From Pseudomonas alkylphenolica (GTDB taxonomy: Bacteria > Pseudomonadota > Gammaproteobacteria > Pseudomonadales > Pseudomonadaceae): a DNA stretch of 64,000 nucleotides. Made by a program: the position numbers and the translations under genes. Below are positions 54,501 through 62,178 of this stretch, piece after piece. The notes under the pieces were generated by a model. The model worked only from the letters and a program-made list of their open reading frames with translations. It had not been told where the DNA came from and searched no databases. Each line of letters starts with the position of its first letter. Position 1 is the stretch's first letter. The DNA lies in NCBI RefSeq assembly GCF_004025535.1, contig NZ_QJRG01000039.1, forward strand, positions 124,001 through 188,000. The letters are read 5' to 3'.

Positions 54501-54599
54501 GAACGGGTTTACTCGCCGCAGGCCGATGGCAGCGTGATCGAAGCCGAGATCTGTTCTTCGGTGTTCTTCGATCCGAAAGGCGAGCGGCAAAACGTCTAA
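51582..54599 (+). CDS. soxA: Sarcosine oxidase alpha subunit
   Basis: A 1005-residue large subunit. The N-terminal region (residues ~1-110) is ferredoxin-like without a full cysteine set visible. The NAD(P)/flavin-type GAGPAGLAAALAAG is at 177-190. The C-terminal half (~from residue 610) is a folate-binding aminomethyltransferase (GcvT-like) domain that captures methylene groups on THF. It overlaps soxD. A partial REP-like sequence (CGCTCCCACAGGG) lies just after the stop. Confidence 0.96.
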   Translation: MSQVYRLSNGGRIDRSKVLNFTFNGQTYQGFAGDTLAAALLANGVDIVGRSFKYSRPRGIIAAGSEEPNAILQVGATEATQVPNVRATQQALYAGLVATSTNGWPSVNTDVMGILGKVGGKLMPPGFYYKTFMYPQSFWMTYEKYIRKAAGLGRAPLELDPDTYDYMNQHCDVLVVGAGPAGLAAALAAGRSGARVILADEQEEFGGSLLDSRESLDGKPAADWVAAVVAELRGMREVTLLPRATVNGYHDHNFLTIHERLTDHLGDRAPIGTVRQRMHRVRAKRVVLATGAHERPLVYGNNDVPGNMLAGAVSTYVRRYGVAPGRNLVLSTNNDHAYRVALDWHDAGLKVVAIADARHNPRGSLVEEARAKGMRILTSSAVIESRGSKHVTAARVAAIDVKAHKVASPGEWLDCDLVATSGGYSPVVHLASHLGGKPVWREDILGFVPGDAPQKRVCVGGINGVFALGDTLADGFEGGARAATEAGFKAVQGTLPKVLARQEEATVALFQVPHDKNTARAPKQFVDQQNDVTAAAIELATREGFESVEHVKRYTALGFGTDQGKLGNINGLAIAARSMGITIPEMGTTMFRPNYTPITFGAVAGRHCGHLFEPVRFTALHAWHLKNGAEFEDVGQWKRPWYFPRNGEDIHAAVARECKAVRDSVGLLDASTLGKIDIQGPDAREFLNRIYTNAWTKLDVGKARYGLMCKEDGMVFDDGVTACVGENHFIMTTTTGGAARVLQWLEIYQQTEWPDLKVYFTSVTDHWATLTLSGPNSRQLLSEVTDIDLDKDAFPFMSWKEGLVAGVPARVFRISFTGELSYEINIQANYAMGVLEKIAEAGKQYNLTPYGTETMHVLRAEKGFIIVGQDTDGSMTPDDLNMGWCVGRTKPFSWIGWRGMNREDCVRENRKQLVGLKPVDPNQWLPEGAQLVFDPKQAIPMDMVGHVTSSYASNSLGYSFAMGVVKGGLKRLGERVYSPQADGSVIEAEICSSVFFDPKGERQNV

Positions 54600-54656
54600 A
54601 GCCGCTCCCACAGGGTCGGTGTTGCGCGCAACTACAGCATTCAAGGCAGGTGAGTA

Positions 54657-55289
54657 ATGAGCACTATCAACGTCTACCAGCAACGCCCAGGCAACGACGT
54701 CAAGGCCGAGTCGCCACTGCACCATGCCGACCTGCCCAGCCTGGTCGGCAAGGGCCGCAAGAACGCCGGGGTAACCCTGCGCGAGCACAAATTCCTCGGT
54801 CACCTGACCCTGCGCGGCAGCGGTCACGACCAGGCCTTCGCCGGCGGTGTGTTCAAGGCCCTGGGCCTGGAGCTGCCCGTCGCCCTTACCGTGGTTGCCA
54901 GCGGCGAGATGTCGCTGCAATGGCTGGGCCCGGATGAGTGGCTGCTGATCGTCCCCGGTGGCCAGGAGTTTGCCGTCGAGCAGAAACTGCGCGATGCCCT
55001 CGATGGCCAGCACATCCAGATCGTCAATGTCAGCGGCGGGCAGACCCTGCTGGAACTGAGCGGCCCGAACGTGCGCGAAGTGCTGATGAAATCCACCAGC
55101 TACGATGTACATCCAAACAACTTCCCCGTCGGCAAAGCCGTGGGCACCGTGTTCGCCAAGTCGCAACTGGTGATCCGTCGCACCGGCGAGGAAACCTGGG
55201 AGCTGCTGATACGTCGCAGCTTCTCCGATTACTGGTGGTTGTGGCTGCAGGATGCAGCGGCCGAATACGGTTTGAGCATCGAGGCCTAG
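54657..55289 (+). CDS. soxG: Sarcosine oxidase gamma subunit
   Basis: A 210-residue subunit with GcvT-like fold features (LQWLGPDEWLLIVPG, then LLELSGPNVREVLMK). It begins 57 bp after soxA, and purU follows by 10 bp. GGCAGGTGAGTA precedes its ATG. Confidence 0.94.
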   Translation: MSTINVYQQRPGNDVKAESPLHHADLPSLVGKGRKNAGVTLREHKFLGHLTLRGSGHDQAFAGGVFKALGLELPVALTVVASGEMSLQWLGPDEWLLIVPGGQEFAVEQKLRDALDGQHIQIVNVSGGQTLLELSGPNVREVLMKSTSYDVHPNNFPVGKAVGTVFAKSQLVIRRTGEETWELLIRRSFSDYWWLWLQDAAAEYGLSIEA

Positions 55290-55299
55290 GGAGCGATTT

Positions 55300-56157
55300 A
55301 TGAGCCGAGCACCGGACACCTGGATTCTTACCGCTGACTGTCCGAGCCTGCTCGGCACTGTCGATGTGGTAACGCGTTACCTGTACGAGCAGCAGTGCTA
55401 TGTCACCGAACACCATTCGTTCGATGACCGCTTGTCCGGGCGTTTTTTCATTCGTGTGGAGTTTCGCCAGCCCGACGACTTCGACGAAGCCAGCTTTCGC
55501 GCCGGCCTTACCGAACGGGGCGAGGCCTTCGGCATGCTGTTCGAGCTGACCGCGCCCAAGCACCGGCCAAAAGTGGTGATCATGGTCTCCAAGGCCGATC
55601 ACTGCCTCAACGACCTGCTCTATCGCCAGCGCATCGGGCAATTGAGCATGGAAGTGGTGGCAGTGATCTCCAACCACCCCGACCTTGAGCCGCTGGCCAA
55701 CTGGCACCGGATTCCCTACTACCACTTTGCCCTCGATCCGCTTGATAAACCGGCGCAGGAGCGCAAGGTGCTGAAGGTGATCGAAGAGTCGGGCGCCGAA
55801 CTGGTGATCCTTGCCCGCTACATGCAGGTGCTGTCGCCGGAACTGTGCCGCCGCCTTGATGGTTGGGCGATCAACATCCATCACTCCCTGCTGCCGGGCT
55901 TCAAGGGCGCCAAGCCTTATCACCAGGCGTACAACAAAGGCGTGAAGCTGGTTGGCGCCACGGCCCACTACATCAACAACGACCTCGACGAAGGGCCGAT
56001 CATTGCCCAGGGCGTCGAAGCGGTGGACCACAGTCATTATCCGGAAGACCTGATCGCCAAGGGCCGCGACATCGAGTGCCTGACCCTGGCGCGGGCGGTG
56101 GGGTATCACATAGAACGGCGGGTGTTTTTGAATGCCAATCGCACGGTAGTGCTCTGA
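55300..56157 (+). CDS. purU: Formyltetrahydrofolate deformylase
   Basis: A 285-residue enzyme that hydrolyses 10-formyl-THF to formate and THF, keeping THF available for sarcosine oxidation. The N-terminal ACT domain (~residues 8-85) is followed by a formyltransferase-like domain with the catalytic loop NIHHSLLPGFKGAKPYHQA. Placement within the sox operon indicates recycling of C1 folate formed from methyl groups. Confidence 0.96.
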   Translation: MSRAPDTWILTADCPSLLGTVDVVTRYLYEQQCYVTEHHSFDDRLSGRFFIRVEFRQPDDFDEASFRAGLTERGEAFGMLFELTAPKHRPKVVIMVSKADHCLNDLLYRQRIGQLSMEVVAVISNHPDLEPLANWHRIPYYHFALDPLDKPAQERKVLKVIEESGAELVILARYMQVLSPELCRRLDGWAINIHHSLLPGFKGAKPYHQAYNKGVKLVGATAHYINNDLDEGPIIAQGVEAVDHSHYPEDLIAKGRDIECLTLARAVGYHIERRVFLNANRTVVL

Positions 56158-56248
56158 CCGGCTGAAACAAGATTCCAGTAACACAGCGCCGCCTGCGGGC
56201 TGCGCACTTTGCACCGCTACATAACAACAAACTTAGCGAGGTAAAAGC

Positions 56249-57448
56249 ATGTCTGGTAATCGTGGTGTGGTGTATCTCGGCGCAGGCAAGGTCGAGGTGC
56301 AGAAAATTGACTACCCCAAAATGCAGGATCCGCGCGGCAAGAAGATCGAACACGGGGTGATCCTCAAGGTGGTCTCCACCAACATCTGCGGCTCCGACCA
56401 ACACATGGTCCGCGGCCGCACCACGGCGCAGGTCGGCCTGGTGCTGGGCCACGAGATCACCGGCGAGGTGATCGAAAAGGGCCGCGATGTCGAAAACCTG
56501 CAGATCGGCGACCTGGTTTCCGTGCCGTTCAACGTCGCCTGTGGCCGCTGCCGCTCGTGCAAAGAGATGCACACCGGCGTGTGCCTCACGGTCAACCCGG
56601 CACGCGCTGGCGGTGCCTACGGTTACGTGGACATGGGTGACTGGACCGGTGGCCAGGCCGAATACGTGCTGGTGCCGTACGCCGACTTCAACCTGCTGAA
56701 ATTGCCGAACCGCGACAAGGCCATGGAGAAAATCCGCGACCTGACCTGCCTCTCCGATATTCTGCCCACTGGCTACCACGGCGCGGTGACTGCCGGCGTT
56801 GGCCCGGGCAGCTCGGTGTACATCGCCGGTGCCGGCCCTGTCGGCCTGGCGGCTGCCGCTTCAGCGCGTTTACTCGGCGCTGCGGTGGTGATCGTCGGTG
56901 ACGTCAACCCGGTGCGCCTTGCCCACGCCAAGGCCCAGGGCTTCGAAATTGCCGATCTGTCCCAGGACACTCCGCTGCATGAGCAGATCGCCAACCTGCT
57001 GGGCGAGCCGGAAGTCGACTGCGCCGTCGATGCAGTGGGCTTCGAGGCCCGCGGTCATGGCCACGCTGGTGCCAAGCACGAAGCCCCGGCCACCGTGCTC
57101 AACTCGCTGATGGGCGTGGTGCGGGTAGCGGGCAAAATCGGCATTCCCGGCCTGTACGTCACCGAAGACCCGGGTGCAGTGGATGCCGCCGCCAAGATCG
57201 GTAGCCTGAGCATCCGCTTCGGCCTGGGCTGGGCCAAGTCGCACAGCTTCCACACCGGGCAAACACCGGTGATGAAGTACAACCGCCAGTTGATGCAGGC
57301 CATCATGTGGGACCGTATCAATATTGCCGAAGTGGTCGGTGTGCAGGTGATCAGCCTGGATCAGGCGCCGGAAGGGTATGGCGAGTTCGATGCGGGCGTG
57401 CCGAAGAAGTTTGTGATTGATCCGCATAAAACGTTTAGTGCGGCCTAA
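56249..57448 (+). CDS. fdhA: Glutathione-independent formaldehyde dehydrogenase
   Basis: A 399-residue zinc-dependent dehydrogenase of the P. putida FdhA type with tightly bound NAD+, oxidising the formaldehyde released by demethylation. Catalytic zinc ligands are Cys47 and His68. The structural zinc loop has Cys98, Cys101, Cys104 and Cys112. The nucleotide motif is GAGPVGLAAAASARLLGA. Last gene of the operon, 91 bp after purU, with a strong terminator after it. Confidence 0.96.
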   Translation: MSGNRGVVYLGAGKVEVQKIDYPKMQDPRGKKIEHGVILKVVSTNICGSDQHMVRGRTTAQVGLVLGHEITGEVIEKGRDVENLQIGDLVSVPFNVACGRCRSCKEMHTGVCLTVNPARAGGAYGYVDMGDWTGGQAEYVLVPYADFNLLKLPNRDKAMEKIRDLTCLSDILPTGYHGAVTAGVGPGSSVYIAGAGPVGLAAAASARLLGAAVVIVGDVNPVRLAHAKAQGFEIADLSQDTPLHEQIANLLGEPEVDCAVDAVGFEARGHGHAGAKHEAPATVLNSLMGVVRVAGKIGIPGLYVTEDPGAVDAAAKIGSLSIRFGLGWAKSHSFHTGQTPVMKYNRQLMQAIMWDRINIAEVVGVQVISLDQAPEGYGEFDAGVPKKFVIDPHKTFSAA

Positions 57449-57462
57449 AAACGCCCGATAAA

Positions 57463-57490
57463 AGCCCCTCGTTAGAGGGGCTCTTGTTTT
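57463..57490 (+). terminator. Rho-independent terminator after fdhA
   Basis: AGCCCCTC (57463-57470) pairs with GAGGGGCT (57475-57482) around GTTA, followed by CTTGTTTT. Confidence 0.9.
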
Positions 57491-57640
57491 CTAATCAGGT
57501 GTGCAGTCGTATTTCCGGCATCAATTTGCGTATTTTCTGATGTGTATCGACTGGTCATTTTTGGTCCTAGGAAATAACCTACGCGCTCTGTCGATCCCCA
57601 ATGCTTGCCCCAGGAAATCAGTCCTTCTAGTCTCCGTGAG

Positions 57641-57658
57641 TCGCTGAGGTCTCAGCGA
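57641..57658. other. Tight 18-bp palindrome before the DUF3077 gene
   Basis: TCGCTGAG-GT-CTCAGCGA forms an 8-bp stem with a minimal loop. It lies in the 384-bp leader of the DUF3077 gene, just upstream of the larger structured element. Confidence 0.55.
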
Positions 57659-57703
57659 TCGGGTGTGGAAACCTGAGTGGTTTGTGGAATCGGCTGGCCT
57701 TTA

Positions 57704-57780
57704 TGGCAGCTGTGCGCGGGAGGCGTATGCCTACCGGGTTGTCCACATGACCCGCTTTCCACCCCGTGTCACAGCTGCCA
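57704..57780 (+). other. Structured element in the DUF3077 leader, possible RNA
   Basis: TGGCAGCTGTG (57704-57714) pairs perfectly with CACAGCTGCCA (57770-57780). Inside are two more hairpins: AGGC-GTAT-GCCT (57721-57732) and CGGGT/ACCCG (57735-57754, 10-nt loop). Together they form a multibranch shape about 50 bp before the DUF3077 start. It could be a leader regulatory RNA, a small RNA or a protein-binding cruciform. No known Rfam family was recognised. Confidence 0.45.
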
Positions 57781-57832
57781 CCCTACGTGTGGAAACGGAC
57801 CGGTGTAGCTAAAACTCATGTGGAAGCTACTG

Positions 57833-58144
57833 ATGAAAAAATTAGTCCCAGATCCACCCACTTCCCTCTACAACACCCTCAACAAACCCTTCGGCGATTG
57901 CGCTGCCGGTCACCCTCAGCTCTTCTCCGTCAATGCCGGTATTGCCCCGCATGATGCGCTAGTGCATGTCTCGCTGTACCTGCGTTGTGCCTATGACACC
58001 GGCTACAAGGCCATCGAGGGGGTTGATAAATCGACCACCGGTTTTCTCTGGTCCACCCTGCATTCGGTGGAGATGGCCAAGGGCCTGGTGGAGGCATTGC
58101 TGGAAGGGCTTGAAGACCGCGATATAAGCCAGCCGTTGCCTTGA
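57833..58144 (+). CDS. DUF3077 family protein
   Basis: A 103-residue protein of a Pseudomonas-specific family (LFSVNAGIAPHDALVHVSLYL, then FLWSTLHSVEMAKGLVEALL). It is soluble and helical, and its function is unknown. The ATG at 57833 is favoured by TGGAAG upstream; the ATG at 57818 would add five residues. Several paralogues are usual in P. putida genomes. It is preceded by the structured leader and followed by a REP pair. Confidence 0.82.
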   Translation: MKKLVPDPPTSLYNTLNKPFGDCAAGHPQLFSVNAGIAPHDALVHVSLYLRCAYDTGYKAIEGVDKSTTGFLWSTLHSVEMAKGLVEALLEGLEDRDISQPLP

Positions 58145-58147
58145 TCC

Positions 58148-58235
58148 GTGTGGGAGCGGGTTCACCCGCGAATAGGCCGGTGCGGCCACAATCGTATTCG
58201 CGGCGGCCCGGTAAACCTGCTCCCACAAAGCCGGT
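58148..58235. repeat. REP inverted pair between DUF3077 and DUF2780 genes
   Basis: GTGTGGGAGCGGGTTCACCC at 58148 starts one arm. An imperfect inverted copy, CGGTAAACCTGCTCCCACA, lies near 58209-58227. Confidence 0.8.
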
Positions 58236-58309
58236 TGCAGCGGAACATTCCTTTGCCTGTGCAGTCCAAACCCTCGTTTTCCTGCCTTTACGGCCGACGA
58301 GGTCCTTTG

Positions 58310-58876
58310 ATGAAACGTATTGCACTGGTCACCCTGATGAGCCTGGCTGCCGGCTCGGTTTTCGCCTTCAACCTCAGCGATGCGGCCAACGCCGTGTCTG
58401 CCATGCAGGGCAACAAGGACGGTGCCGCAGTACAGGCGCCCGCCGCCTCGGCCAACCTGCTCAACACCCTGGGCAGCGAATTGAAAATCACCCCGGAGCA
58501 AGCCATCGGCGGCACCGGCGCGTTGCTGGGTCTGGCCCGCAACCAGCTCAGCAGCACCGACTACGAACAGTTGAGCAAGGCCGTGCCGGGCCTTGACCTG
58601 CTCTCTGGCGAAAATGCATTGGGCGGCCTGAGCGGCCTGGGTGAATTGCTCGGCAAGAGCGGCAACTCGTCGGCCTTGAGCAATGCCTTGGGCAACAACG
58701 TCAAGAGCACCGACGACCTCAACAGTGCCTTCAGTGCGCTGGGCATGGATACCGGCATGATCGGTCAATTTGCCCCGCTGATCCTGCAGTACCTCGGCCA
58801 GCAAGGGGTTGCCGGTTCGCTGCTGCAGAATCTGGGTAGCTTGTGGGGTGCACCGGCAGCTGCACCATCGGTGTGA
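58310..58876 (+). CDS. DUF2780 family exported protein
   Basis: A 188-residue protein with a signal peptide (MKRIALVTLMSLAAGSVFAF) and a Gly/Leu/Asn-rich mature part typical of DUF2780 (TPEQAIGGTGALLGLARNQLS). The function is unknown. The start at 58310 was chosen for its signal peptide; the frame is open upstream through REP sequence, which was rejected. GAGGTCCTTTG precedes it. Confidence 0.82.
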   Translation: MKRIALVTLMSLAAGSVFAFNLSDAANAVSAMQGNKDGAAVQAPAASANLLNTLGSELKITPEQAIGGTGALLGLARNQLSSTDYEQLSKAVPGLDLLSGENALGGLSGLGELLGKSGNSSALSNALGNNVKSTDDLNSAFSALGMDTGMIGQFAPLILQYLGQQGVAGSLLQNLGSLWGAPAAAPSV

Positions 58877-58917
58877 ATAAGGGCCGCTTTGCTGCGGCCC
58901 ATTACTAGCAATACAGC

Positions 58918-60282
58918 TCAACCCGCTTCAGAAAAATCCATCTGCCGCGCCGGGCGACGGAAGCCTGCGGTGAGCATGGCCAGGTACGCCAGCCCCAGGG
59001 CAAACCAGCACAGGCCGATCACCATGGTCAGCGCCGACAGGCTGGTCCACAGCCACAGGGTCAGGCTCAGCCCTACCAGCGGCACCAGGCCATAACGCAG
59101 CAGGCCGCCGAGGGTACGCTGGCTGGTGTCGGTGATCAGGTGGGTACGCACCACCGCCAGGTTAACTGCCGAAAAGGCCACCAGTGCGCCAAAGCTGATC
59201 AGCGAGGCCAGGGTGGCCAGGTCGATCACCAGGGCCAGCAGCGAAAACGCCGACACCAGCAAAATGGCAAAAACCGGGGTGCCGAAGCGTGGCGACAGCT
59301 TGCCGAAGGTGCGCTGTGGCAGCACCCGGTCGCGGCCCATGGTGTAGAGGATGCGCGACACCGCCGCCTGGGAGGCCAGCGCCGAGCCGAGGCTGCCGGC
59401 CACATAGGCAGCGGTGAAGAAGTTCGCCAGGAACTGCCCGCCCGCCTTGAACATTACCTCGTTGGCCGCCGCGTCGGCATTGGCGAAGGTGCTGCCCGGC
59501 AGCACCAGCTGGCTCAGATAGGCCAGCAGGGTGAACAACACGCCAGCGAACAGGGTGGTGAGGATGATCGCCCGCGGTACGTCGCGGCGGGCATCGCGGC
59601 TTTCTTCGGCCAGGGTCGAGACCGCGTCAAAGCCCAAAAACGACAGGCACAGTACTGCCGCACCGGCCATCAGCGGGCCAAAGCCCGGTGCACTGCCATC
59701 GCCCAGCAGTGGCGAAAGGAAGTCGACCGGCTGGCCGTTACCCAGGGTTTGCCACGACAGGGCGACAAACACGCCGATGAAGACGATCTGCGCGCCGACG
59801 ATCAGGTTGCTGGCCTTGGCCACCGAGTGGATACCGACCACGTTGAGCACGGTTACCAGGGCGATTGAGCCGAGCACGATGCTCCATGCCGGAATGGCCG
59901 GGAAGGCGATATTGAGGAACAAGCCGATCAGCAGGTAGTTGATCATCGGCAGGAACAGGTAGTCGAGCAGCAACGACCAGCCGGCGAGAAAACCCACGTT
60001 CGGACCAAATGCGAGGTTGGTGTAGGAGTACGCGGACCCTGCGACCGGGAAGCGCTTGACCATGAAGCTGTAGGAAGCGGCGGTGAAGAGCATGGCCAGC
60101 AGCGTGACCATGTAGGCGCCGGCGGTGCGGCCACCGGTCAGTTCAGTGACGATGCCGTAGGTGGTGAAAATGGTCAGCGGCACCATGTATACCAGGCCGA
60201 AGAACACCAGGGCAGGCAGGCCAAGGACCCGGCGAAGTTGAGGAGGCGCTGCCTCGGCAGTGGAGCAAGGTTGAGTGGCCAT
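58918..60282 (-). CDS. APC family amino-acid/polyamine permease
   Basis: A 454-residue permease with about twelve helices, of the PuuP-like APC group. It opens LGLPALVFFGLVYMVPLTIFTTYG. The conserved region CLSFLGFDAVSTLAEESRD (intracellular loop) is typical of putrescine/amino-acid importers. The substrate is uncertain. It is convergent with the DUF2780 gene, with 41 bp between the stops. Confidence 0.85.
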   Translation of the reverse strand: MATQPCSTAEAAPPQLRRVLGLPALVFFGLVYMVPLTIFTTYGIVTELTGGRTAGAYMVTLLAMLFTAASYSFMVKRFPVAGSAYSYTNLAFGPNVGFLAGWSLLLDYLFLPMINYLLIGLFLNIAFPAIPAWSIVLGSIALVTVLNVVGIHSVAKASNLIVGAQIVFIGVFVALSWQTLGNGQPVDFLSPLLGDGSAPGFGPLMAGAAVLCLSFLGFDAVSTLAEESRDARRDVPRAIILTTLFAGVLFTLLAYLSQLVLPGSTFANADAAANEVMFKAGGQFLANFFTAAYVAGSLGSALASQAAVSRILYTMGRDRVLPQRTFGKLSPRFGTPVFAILLVSAFSLLALVIDLATLASLISFGALVAFSAVNLAVVRTHLITDTSQRTLGGLLRYGLVPLVGLSLTLWLWTSLSALTMVIGLCWFALGLAYLAMLTAGFRRPARQMDFSEAG

Positions 60283-60409
60283 TGTTCGATCCAGGCTTTT
60301 TTGTAGTTGTCTGTTGATCGATTTTTATCCACTTGGGTGGGGAAGACAAAAAAATAATACTAATGCTGATTATTAGCCTGGCTTCTAATTAAGGGGATGT
60401 GTGGATTTG

Positions 60410-60490
60410 CCGGCCTCTTCGCGGGCAAGCCCGCTCCCACAGAGGTTATCGCTGAACCTGTGGGAGCGGGCTTGCCCGCGATAGGGCCCG
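60410..60490. repeat. REP inverted pair near the acyltransferase 3' end
   Basis: GCGGGCAAGCCCGCTCCCAC (60421-60440) has its inverted copy at about 60460-60481. Same family as the element after gbdR. It lies between the two minus-strand genes. Confidence 0.88.
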
Positions 60491-60507
60491 ATCAAACAAC
60501 AAAAATC

Positions 60508-61395
60508 TCAGCGCATTTCGCTGCGCAGTTGCGCGATACGCTGGTCCTTCTCGACCCACAACTGGTTCACCCAGTCCTGCACGGTCTGGCGGAATGCCGG
60601 GTCGTTTTCGTAATCCCCCGACCACAATGCCGGGTCCAGCTCGCGCACCTGAATGTCGATAATCACCCGACTGATGCTGCCATTGAGCAGGTCCCAGAAG
60701 CCGGGTGCCTTGTCGCCGGGGTAAACGATGGTCACGTCCAGCAACGCATCCAGTTGCTCACCCAGCGCCGCCAGCACAAAGGCCACGCCACCGGCCTTTG
60801 GCTTTAGCAGGTGACGATAGGGCGATTGCTGCTCCTGGCGCTTGGCCTCGGTAAAGCGGGTGCCTTCGAGGTAGTTGACCACGGTGACCGGCTGGCGCTT
60901 GAACAGCTCACAGGCGGCCTTGGTGATTTCCAGGTCCTTGCCCTTGAGGTGCGGGTGCTTGTCCAGAAAGGCTTTGCTGTAGCGCTTCATGAACGGGTAA
61001 TCCAGCCCCCACCAGGCCAGTCCGAGCAGCGGCACCCAGATCAGCTCTTTCTTCAGGAAGAACTTGAAGAACGGCGTGCGCCGGTTGAGGCTTTCGATCA
61101 GCGCAGGGATGTCGACCCAGGTCTGGTGGTTGCTGACGCACAGGTACGAGGTGTCGGTGCGCAGGCGTTCTACACCGCGAATGTCCCACTGGGTGGGGAT
61201 GCACAGGGCAAAGATCAGTTTGTCGATCTCGGACCAGGTTTCAGCGATCCACATCACCGCCCACGAGGCGTAATCCCGGCCGCGGCCAGGCAGCACCAGC
61301 TTGATAAGGGCGAATACCAGCAAGGGGCCGATCAGCACCAGGGTGTTGAGCAGCAGCAAGGCAGTTGTGAGAATGCCGATCAGCAGGCGACGCAT
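60508..61395 (-). CDS. YihG-type acyltransferase
   Basis: A 295-residue membrane-bound acyltransferase of the PlsC/YihG type. The N-terminal helix (LLIGILTTALLLLNTLVLIGPLLVFA) precedes catalytic NHQTWVD (H-x4-D). A second motif is EGTRFTE. It probably makes or remodels phospholipids, although the YihG subgroup has unclear substrates. It is alone on the minus strand, divergent from the protease-like gene. Confidence 0.9.
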   Translation of the reverse strand: MRRLLIGILTTALLLLNTLVLIGPLLVFALIKLVLPGRGRDYASWAVMWIAETWSEIDKLIFALCIPTQWDIRGVERLRTDTSYLCVSNHQTWVDIPALIESLNRRTPFFKFFLKKELIWVPLLGLAWWGLDYPFMKRYSKAFLDKHPHLKGKDLEITKAACELFKRQPVTVVNYLEGTRFTEAKRQEQQSPYRHLLKPKAGGVAFVLAALGEQLDALLDVTIVYPGDKAPGFWDLLNGSISRVIIDIQVRELDPALWSGDYENDPAFRQTVQDWVNQLWVEKDQRIAQLRSEMR

Positions 61396-61575
61396 AAACG
61401 AACTCTGTTGTGTGACTTAAACAGTGGGCCATGATAAGCAGGCAGAAGTACTACGCCAAATGTCCAATGCCCGGTGGGTGAGACAAATGTTTCACATTGT
61501 GTTGGATACCCTGTGAAAACGAACCTATGCCATCTGTGCAGTCTAAGCACTGTCCCCTATCAAGGAAGTCGACTC

Positions 61576-62076
61576 GTGAAACAACTGCTTGCCCTGTTGG
61601 CGGCGCTGGCGCTGCCGGTGATGGCCGCCGAGCCTACGTTGTATGGCCGCTATGAATACATCGCCCTGCCGGAAATCGGCGAAACCCTCAAAGCCAAGAT
61701 GGACACCGGTGCCCTGACCGCCTCGTTGTCGGCCAAGGATATCGAGCGCTTCACCCGTGATGGTGAGGACTGGGTGCGATTCCGTCTGGCCACCGACGGT
61801 GCCGGCGACAAGGTCTATGAGCACAAGCTGGCGCGGATCAGCAAGATCAAGGCGCGCTCCGATGAAGAGGAAGAGGGTGAAACCGCCGAGGCGGCGCGGC
61901 GGCCGGTGGTCGAGCTGGAACTATGCCTGGGCGACGTGAAGCGCACGGTGGAGGTCAACCTGACCGACCGCAGCAGCTTCAATTACCCGCTGCTGATTGG
62001 TGCCAAAGCCTTGCGAGAGTTCAAGGCGGCGGTCAACCCGGCACGCCGGTTCACTGCCGGTAAGCCGGATTGCTGA
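61576..62076 (+). CDS. Exported retropepsin-like (RimK-associated) protease
   Basis: A 166-residue protein of the putative zinc-protease/aspartic-protease family PF05618. A signal peptide (VKQLLALLAALALPVMA) precedes the domain, whose catalytic MDTGALTASL holds the Asp. The start is GTG at 61576 with AAGGAAG upstream; the open frame extends to 61474 without family resemblance. An acidic insert (SDEEEEGETAEAA) lies mid-domain. The target is unknown. Confidence 0.83.
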   Translation: MKQLLALLAALALPVMAAEPTLYGRYEYIALPEIGETLKAKMDTGALTASLSAKDIERFTRDGEDWVRFRLATDGAGDKVYEHKLARISKIKARSDEEEEGETAEAARRPVVELELCLGDVKRTVEVNLTDRSSFNYPLLIGAKALREFKAAVNPARRFTAGKPDC

Positions 62077-62080
62077 TGGC

Positions 62081-62176
62081 TTAGCGGCAAGCGGCAAGCT
62101 GCAAGCCAAGGCAGATCAGTGTAAGTTCACGCGATCCGCTTTTACTTGAAGCTTGCAGCTTGAGGCTTGCCGCTAA
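62081..62176. repeat. 26-bp inverted repeat ending at the creB start
   Basis: The arm at 62081-62106 (starts TTAGCGGCAAGC, ends CAAGCTGCAAGC) is the reverse complement of 62151-62176 except for two central bases. A 44-bp spacer separates the arms. The right arm ends 2 bp before the creB ATG, so the ribosome-binding region lies within it. Confidence 0.88.
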
Positions 62177-62178
62177 AG

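Noticed and set aside
51567..55358. 1263-codon minus-strand frame across soxA and soxG
   Set aside because: Antisense shadow of highly conserved sox genes. It is rich in His, Gln and Val in the manner of reversed GC-biased codons.
23379..60490. Recurring CGGGCAAGCCCG palindromes as a CRISPR array
   Set aside because: The copies are far apart, palindromic and paired in inverted orientation, with no regular spacers and no cas genes. They are REP elements.
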